Below, in pieces: positions 5,107 through 8,862 of a DNA stretch of 8,862 nt (positions are counted from its first letter, which is position 1; every line of letters begins with the position of its first letter). The notes under the pieces were generated by a model. It had not been told where the DNA came from. It saw nothing but the letters and a program-made list of their open reading frames with translations, and searched no databases. Source of the DNA: Nitrososphaerota archaeon. Its GTDB lineage: Archaea > Thermoproteota > Nitrososphaeria > Nitrososphaerales > CADDZS01. The stretch lies in NCBI GenBank assembly GCA_027886785.1, contig JAPCJV010000052.1:1-8862 (forward strand). The letters are read 5' to 3'. The position numbers were made by a program, and so were the translations under genes.

Positions 5107-6219
5107 ATGAAAATATCCTCGGTCGAATTTATTCCAGTTAGAATTCCACTCGTGGCTCCCTTCAAGCCGGCCTGGATGCCTGATGAAACTGTTACCGCTC
5201 GGAGTGGTACACTGATCAAGGTACATACTGATGATGACATAACGGGCTACGGTTGGCAGAATTCTTCCGGCATGGAGATCAAGGTTGTCGGAGAGTCCGA
5301 TAATTTCCGGAAAAATATCGTTGGCCTTGAGCTTAGCGAATTCGAGAGAGCTATAAAGTTCCTCTCTAATCTGCCGGTTAGAATGTACGGGATTGAAGTG
5401 GGCATGTGGGATGCATTTGGAAAGAGCCTTGGACAGCCGATTTACAGGCTCATCGGAGGTGCGGCACAGAAAAGAGTCTTAGCGTATGCAAGCACTGCCG
5501 AAATGAAAGCGCCGAAGGAACAGGCTGAGGATGCCCTAAAATATTGGAACATGGGGTTCAGGGCGATCAAGATCCGCTCTCACCATGACGTGATGGAGGA
5601 CGATCTTGCTGTAATTAGTGCAATGCGTGCCCTAATTCCTTCAGAGATGAGAATCATGGTAGATGCAAATCAGGCGTCCCCGCCATCTGGTCCCATATGG
5701 TCTTACGATCGCGCGCTAAAAACTGCAAGGGAGTTGGAGAAGCTGGACGTGACCTGGCTTGAGGAACCGCTATATCATGAAGCTCATGAAGATCTAGCGA
5801 GACTATGCTCGGAAGTGGATATCCCGATTGCGGGTGCCGAGGACGAGCAGGGCTTTTTTCGATTCAAAGATTTACTTTCACGCGATTGTTTTGATCTTGT
5901 CCAGCCCGATATCGCAACCTCGGGTGGGATACTTCAGTCGAGGAAAGTTGCCATCATATCAGAATCGATGAACCGGATGATGGTCCCACATTCGTTTGAC
6001 ACAGGAATCAGTCTTGCCTCTGCGCTTCAGGTGGCTGGTGCCTCTCCCAATGTACCGTATATAGAATACGCGATGGATCTTCCGGCGTTGGATTTAGGGC
6101 ACGAGCCTCTTCTCAAGACTCCGATAAATGTAGGGAAGGACGGATACGTGGTTGTCCCATCCAAACCGGGGCTGGGAATCGAAATCGACGAGCAAGTCGT
6201 AGAAAAGTGCAAAGTTTAG
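5107..6219 (+). CDS. Enolase-superfamily sugar-acid dehydratase, mandelate racemase subgroup
   Basis: The 370-residue protein has the two-domain layout of the mandelate racemase/muconate lactonizing family: a capping domain (about 1-125, with TGYGW at 46-50 and GMWDAFGKSLGQPIYRLIGG at 99-118) and a barrel. Magnesium ligands are D186 (MVDANQ), E219 (TWLEEP) and E245 (AGAED). The strand-2 base motif is K155-x-R157 in AIKIRSHH. The mandelate-racemase-type His/Asp dyad is H295 (MVPHSFDTGISLA) with D268 (QPDIATSGG), and the strand-8 acid is E320 (VPYIEYAMD). This set points to proton abstraction and loss of water from a sugar acid, giving a 2-keto-3-deoxy acid, though racemisation or epimerisation is possible. 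A TAG stands two codons upstream in frame, so the ATG at 5107 is forced. Its partner is the isomerase before it. Its stop overlaps that of the convergent aminotransferase. Confidence 0.88.
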   Translation: MKISSVEFIPVRIPLVAPFKPAWMPDETVTARSGTLIKVHTDDDITGYGWQNSSGMEIKVVGESDNFRKNIVGLELSEFERAIKFLSNLPVRMYGIEVGMWDAFGKSLGQPIYRLIGGAAQKRVLAYASTAEMKAPKEQAEDALKYWNMGFRAIKIRSHHDVMEDDLAVISAMRALIPSEMRIMVDANQASPPSGPIWSYDRALKTARELEKLDVTWLEEPLYHEAHEDLARLCSEVDIPIAGAEDEQGFFRFKDLLSRDCFDLVQPDIATSGGILQSRKVAIISESMNRMMVPHSFDTGISLASALQVAGASPNVPYIEYAMDLPALDLGHEPLLKTPINVGKDGYVVVPSKPGLGIEIDEQVVEKCKV

Positions 6220-7493
6220 CCGGCACTTTTCAACAGTGGCGCCGTCTTGAGCTCGTCCAAATTGGCTATGACTTTCTCAATGCTCACCACTATAAGGTCC
6301 AGAGTTTCCCTGTCTGTCGAGAACCACTGGTGTGCTATCTGAAACTCTTGGGCAGCGAATCTTTCCGCTTTAGGAAAGCGGGTCTTCGTGTAATCAGGGA
6401 ACTTTACGTTTGGATAGGCAAGCTGCAAGTTTGCTTGAGTGAAAGCCGGTTGCTCATATAGCGCTCGCCCGTAGCCGCGCTCGGCAGGGACGCCTTCCGC
6501 ATTTAGCGCTTCGACGAACCTCTCCCTAGTGACTCCTTGGAACTCTTCGGGATGATACTGCATGGCTAGCACGTAATAATTGTGATAGACGCGCGGGTCG
6601 CGCTTCTGAGCGACAGTGATCCCGCTAATTTTCTCGACCTTTTCACGCAGATATTCGCCGTTGGCATGCTTGGTCTTTACAGCTTCGGGCACGTCGGCTA
6701 GTCTCGATAGAAGTAAAGCTGCTTGGAATTCGCTCATGCGGTAATTGGAGCTCAAGATCTCATAGATGTATCCAGGCCTCCCAATGACCCGTCCGATATT
6801 ATGGAGGAGCTTTGCCTTTTCCGCTAGTTTCTCGTCATTGGTAAGCAGCATACCCCCTTCGCCGGCGGTTAAGATTTTTCTCTGTTGGAAAGAAAAAGTA
6901 CCGATGTCGCCAATTGCCCCAAGCTTCCGCCCGTTCCACTCCGAACCGATGCACGTCGCGGCGTCTTCGATAACAAAAATACTGTTTCTCCTGGCAACGG
7001 TAAGGATCCTGTCGAGATCTGCTGGATACCCGTTGTTGTGAACGACGATAATTGCTTTTGTGCGGGCGGTAATTACCCTCTCAATCTCGTAAGGGTCGAT
7101 AGTCCCCGTTTCAGGGTCGATGTCGGTCAGGACTGGTATCGCGCCAACTTCTGTCACCGAAGAGGCGGACGCGATGAAAGCGTTCGCATCGACCACGACC
7201 TCGTCCGAAAAACCGATGCCCAGGGACTTTAGTGCCAATTGGAGGGAAACAGTGCCATTGCAAGCGGAAACCCCGAATTTAGCGTCCTGGTATTTTGCGA
7301 ACGCCCCTTCAAACGCATCAAGCTTTGATCGCTTTGCAACCGATGCCTCTACTCGGCACCAATAACCGCTTTCTAGGACTTCAATTAACGCCAGCTTGTC
7401 CCGTTCGGTAGATTTGGGAAGAAGAACTTCATTTTGTATCGATCTCAATTTACCAGCTTCGGCAGGTCCGCCGTTGATTGCGAGCTTGACCAA
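6216..7493 (-). CDS. DegT/DnrJ/EryC1/StrS-family PLP-dependent aminotransferase
   Basis: The 425-residue protein is a fold-type I sugar aminotransferase. It opens with LAINGGPAEAGK, typical of family members such as scyllo-inosose and keto-sugar aminotransferases. It has the substrate-aldimine region SACNGTVSLQLALKSLG (76-92), HNNGYPADLDRI (152-163), IEDAATCIGSEWNGRKLG (175-192) with D177 to hold the PLP ring nitrogen, and SFQQRKILTAGEGG (201-214) with K206 as the PLP lysine. NYRMSEFQAALLLSRL (250-265) is the usual dimer and active-site segment. It should move an amino group, normally from glutamate or glutamine, onto a keto sugar, cyclitol or similar ketone. The start is a TTG; no in-frame ATG lies between it and the upstream TGA, and the family N-terminus begins right there. 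Its TAA overlaps the dehydratase TAG by two bases, tail to tail. It lies 173 bases after the aldo/keto reductase on the same strand. Confidence 0.9.
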   Translation of the reverse strand: MVKLAINGGPAEAGKLRSIQNEVLLPKSTERDKLALIEVLESGYWCRVEASVAKRSKLDAFEGAFAKYQDAKFGVSACNGTVSLQLALKSLGIGFSDEVVVDANAFIASASSVTEVGAIPVLTDIDPETGTIDPYEIERVITARTKAIIVVHNNGYPADLDRILTVARRNSIFVIEDAATCIGSEWNGRKLGAIGDIGTFSFQQRKILTAGEGGMLLTNDEKLAEKAKLLHNIGRVIGRPGYIYEILSSNYRMSEFQAALLLSRLADVPEAVKTKHANGEYLREKVEKISGITVAQKRDPRVYHNYYVLAMQYHPEEFQGVTRERFVEALNAEGVPAERGYGRALYEQPAFTQANLQLAYPNVKFPDYTKTRFPKAERFAAQEFQIAHQWFSTDRETLDLIVVSIEKVIANLDELKTAPLLKSAG

Positions 7494-7528
7494 GAATTCT
7501 AAACCTGCGCCCTCAGGATCTTTCAGCC

Positions 7529-7536
7529 ATAAATTT
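7529..7536 (-). promoter_or_regulatory. Possible TATA box of the aminotransferase
   Basis: On the minus strand AAATTTAT is centred about 39 bases before the TTG start. An A- and T-rich stretch precedes it, including a T7 run at 7567-7573 that could also end transcription of the aldo/keto reductase. The match is weak and the gene could be read through from upstream instead. Confidence 0.28.
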
Positions 7537-7666
7537 GTGTATATCGGGAAAGGTTTTGATCTTCACAAAAAAATGTAATTTGATCCCCCGAAGCTTTGAG
7601 TAAAAATGGGTCCGATATCCGAATTTTTCATTTCGACGGATGCAACCCGCCAGGACGCTTTTACTT

Positions 7667-8620
7667 TCACGGAAAATAGTTCAATTTTACCTGATGCCCG
7701 ACATCGGTCAGAGCCTTCATGTCGTTTTCTGACATCTTCCACTCTGCGGCGCCGGCATTATCTCTTGCTTGCGTGCTGTTTCTCGCTCCCGGGATGGGTA
7801 CTATCGCCGCATTCGGCGAGTTGATCAGCCAGTTCAAGGCAACCTGCGGAATGGTTTTACCGCTTCTTTTAGAAATTTCTGATAATACCTTCATCACTTT
7901 TGCAATTTGCTCTAAATTTTCCGGTCTAAACTGTTTGTACTCGTTCACTCTATTTTGGTCTGCCGGAGGAGAGTCTACCGAGTATTTTCCGCTCAAAGCT
8001 CCGGCGGCGATTGGCTCCCAGGCGATGACTATGATATCGTTCTTCTTGCAATAAGGTAGGACTTCCTCCTCAACCTCGTATTGCACGAGGTTGTATCTGA
8101 CTTGATTTGAGACGATTTCTGCATGTGAAAGGAGGGAGCGCGCCTCTTCCAAGTCTCTCACTGCAAAGTTGCTCACACCGATCGCTCTAATTTTTCCTTC
8201 GTCATAGAGCTTCTCCAATGCCTTGAAAGTGTGTTTAAGCGGAATCTGCTCCCAGGGATCAGGCCAATGCACCTGGTACAGGTCTATCTGGTCTACTCCG
8301 AGCCTCTCCAAACTCGCGGCACACGCTATCTGAAGCTCGTCGTAGCGGAGGTGCTGACTATTGACCTTGGTCGCAACAACAAAATTATCTCTCCCCACCT
8401 CTTTCAATGCGCGTCCCACTAATTTTTCGCTCGCACCCCGGCCGTAGGATTCCGCAGTGTCTATTAGGTTCACCCCAGCTTTGTAGGATTCTTTCACTGC
8501 ATGGATGATCTCTTTATCTGAAAAGGGCTGTCCCCAAACCTGACCACTCGCTTGTACGGCGCCCATCCCGACTTCGGAGACTTTCATGCCACTATCTCTG
8601 CCAAGAGGAATGTATTGCAA
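7667..8620 (-). CDS. Aldo/keto reductase (NADP(H)-dependent)
   Basis: The 317-residue protein is a complete aldo/keto reductase barrel. The N-terminal hairpin YIPLGRDSGMKVSEVGMGA is followed by the catalytic tetrad D54 and Y59 (LIDTAESYGRGASE), K85 (VVATKV) and H118 (LYQVHWPD). The family signature GVSNF is at 148-152, Q173 (SNQVRYNLVQ) is in the nicotinamide-binding region, and the C-terminal cofactor loop is IVPIPGARNSTQARDN (273-288). It should reduce or oxidise an aldehyde, ketone or sugar with NADP(H) in the cytosol. It resembles the bacterial/archaeal AKR groups related to L-glyceraldehyde 3-phosphate reductase and tyrosine auxotrophy suppressor Tas-like proteins rather than the aldose reductases. 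The start is a TTG at 8620: an in-frame TAA lies five codons upstream, and the next ATG (codon 12) would cut off the hairpin. A GTGA 11-14 bases before the TTG may help ribosome binding. Confidence 0.92.
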   Translation of the reverse strand: MQYIPLGRDSGMKVSEVGMGAVQASGQVWGQPFSDKEIIHAVKESYKAGVNLIDTAESYGRGASEKLVGRALKEVGRDNFVVATKVNSQHLRYDELQIACAASLERLGVDQIDLYQVHWPDPWEQIPLKHTFKALEKLYDEGKIRAIGVSNFAVRDLEEARSLLSHAEIVSNQVRYNLVQYEVEEEVLPYCKKNDIIVIAWEPIAAGALSGKYSVDSPPADQNRVNEYKQFRPENLEQIAKVMKVLSEISKRSGKTIPQVALNWLINSPNAAIVPIPGARNSTQARDNAGAAEWKMSENDMKALTDVGHQVKLNYFP

Positions 8621-8760
8621 GAAAATGTATTCACTTTAGAGAACATTTCTGAAACTAATAGTTTACTTGTACTTGAGAAGGATCTGATTACCAGCAGCCG
8701 CAGCCAATGTCTCGCAGATCTGAGATTTACTTAGAAGATATCAAAAATTCTAGATGTTAG

Positions 8761-8862
8761 TTATCGCTGCCAGTCTACTACGACTGATGTATACTCGTCC
8801 TTCTTGTTCAAGAGTCCTTCGTACCCTTTCTTGAATTCGCTCGGTGCTATCACGTGGCTGAC
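8761..8862 (-). CDS. Medium-chain dehydrogenase/reductase, C-terminal fragment
   Basis: The minus strand is open from the right edge to a TAA at 8761-8763, giving the last 33 residues: SHVIAPSEFKKGYEGLL, then a KKDEYTSVVVDW tail. The pattern of a (T/S)H-hydrophobic-x-P strand, a (S/E)-E-F-(E/K)-x-(A/G)-(F/Y) helix and a final basic-then-valine-rich strand is that of the C-terminus of medium-chain alcohol, threonine, sorbitol or glucose dehydrogenases. The fragment is too short to say which. It ends 140 bases before the aldo/keto reductase start and shares its strand, so the minus-strand set would be dehydrogenase, aldo/keto reductase, aminotransferase. The 140-base gap holds no gene I can see. 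Confidence 0.6.
   Translation of the reverse strand, partial: VSHVIAPSEFKKGYEGLLNKKDEYTSVVVDWQR

Noticed and set aside
6885..7232. Plus-strand open frame of 115 codons inside the aminotransferase
   Set aside because: It is a shadow of the conserved DegT-family coding sequence, including its PLP-lysine region.
4331..8620. The isomerase and the aldo/keto reductase both begin TTG-CAR-TAY-ATT (MQYI)
   Set aside because: Twelve bases of similarity with wobble differences and no further match; best explained by chance, and the isomerase may really start at the ATG at 4343.
8552..8734. Plus-strand open frame bridging the aldo/keto reductase start and the intergenic gap
   Set aside because: More than a third overlaps the N-terminus of the reductase and the rest shows no domain, promoter or ribosome site.
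1..8862. CRISPR array, transposon ends, integrase or phage genes
   Set aside because: No regularly spaced repeats, terminal inverted repeats, target duplications or recombinase/phage proteins can be seen on either strand.

Overview
The window reads as chromosomal DNA from an archaeon, most likely a sugar- or organic-acid-using member of the Thermoproteota/Thaumarchaeota side. The assignment is inferred, not proven. It rests on an F420-dependent oxidoreductase, an AT-rich BRE/TATA-like element about 29 bases ahead of the amidohydrolase ATG (which would give a nearly leaderless mRNA), few good Shine-Dalgarno sites, several TTG start codons, and frequent AGA/AGG and ATA codons. F420 also occurs in Actinobacteria and Chloroflexi, so a bacterial source is not excluded. 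There are no RNA genes, CRISPR arrays, transposases or phage genes, and no gap between genes exceeds about 175 bases.

Layout from left to right. The 3' end of a medium-chain (zinc-type) dehydrogenase (1-210, +) converges on a minus-strand pair: a D-2-hydroxyacid dehydrogenase (301-1251) preceded by an F420-dependent glucose-6-phosphate-dehydrogenase-like enzyme (1377-2396). A 119-base divergent promoter region (2397-2515) then separates that pair from a plus-strand pair: an ACMSD-type amidohydrolase (2516-3772) and a stand-alone Rieske ferredoxin (3791-4156). A perfect 12-base direct repeat sits just downstream of the predicted TATA box of each divergent promoter. A second plus-strand unit, with its own TATA-like region, carries a KduI/IolB-type bicupin isomerase (4331-5074) and a mandelate-racemase-subgroup enolase-superfamily dehydratase (5107-6219). 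Its stop overlaps the stop of a minus-strand series: a DegT-type PLP aminotransferase (6216-7493), an aldo/keto reductase (7667-8620) and the 3' end of a second medium-chain dehydrogenase (8761-8862).

Taken together, this is a catabolic or modifying island for polyols, sugar acids or related compounds. It holds two MDR dehydrogenases, an aldo/keto reductase, an F420-linked sugar oxidoreductase, a hydroxyacid dehydrogenase, a sugar-acid dehydratase, a uronate-type isomerase and a sugar aminotransferase. The amidohydrolase-Rieske pair is the odd member; it could serve decarboxylation or hydrolysis of an aromatic or other ring compound, or an oxygenase encoded elsewhere. No transporter and no regulator is visible in the window. 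The substrate cannot be fixed from sequence alone. The most interesting points are the shared repeat linking the F420 enzyme to the amidohydrolase-Rieske pair, and the isomerase-dehydratase pair, which together suggest pathways not covered by standard textbook gene sets.
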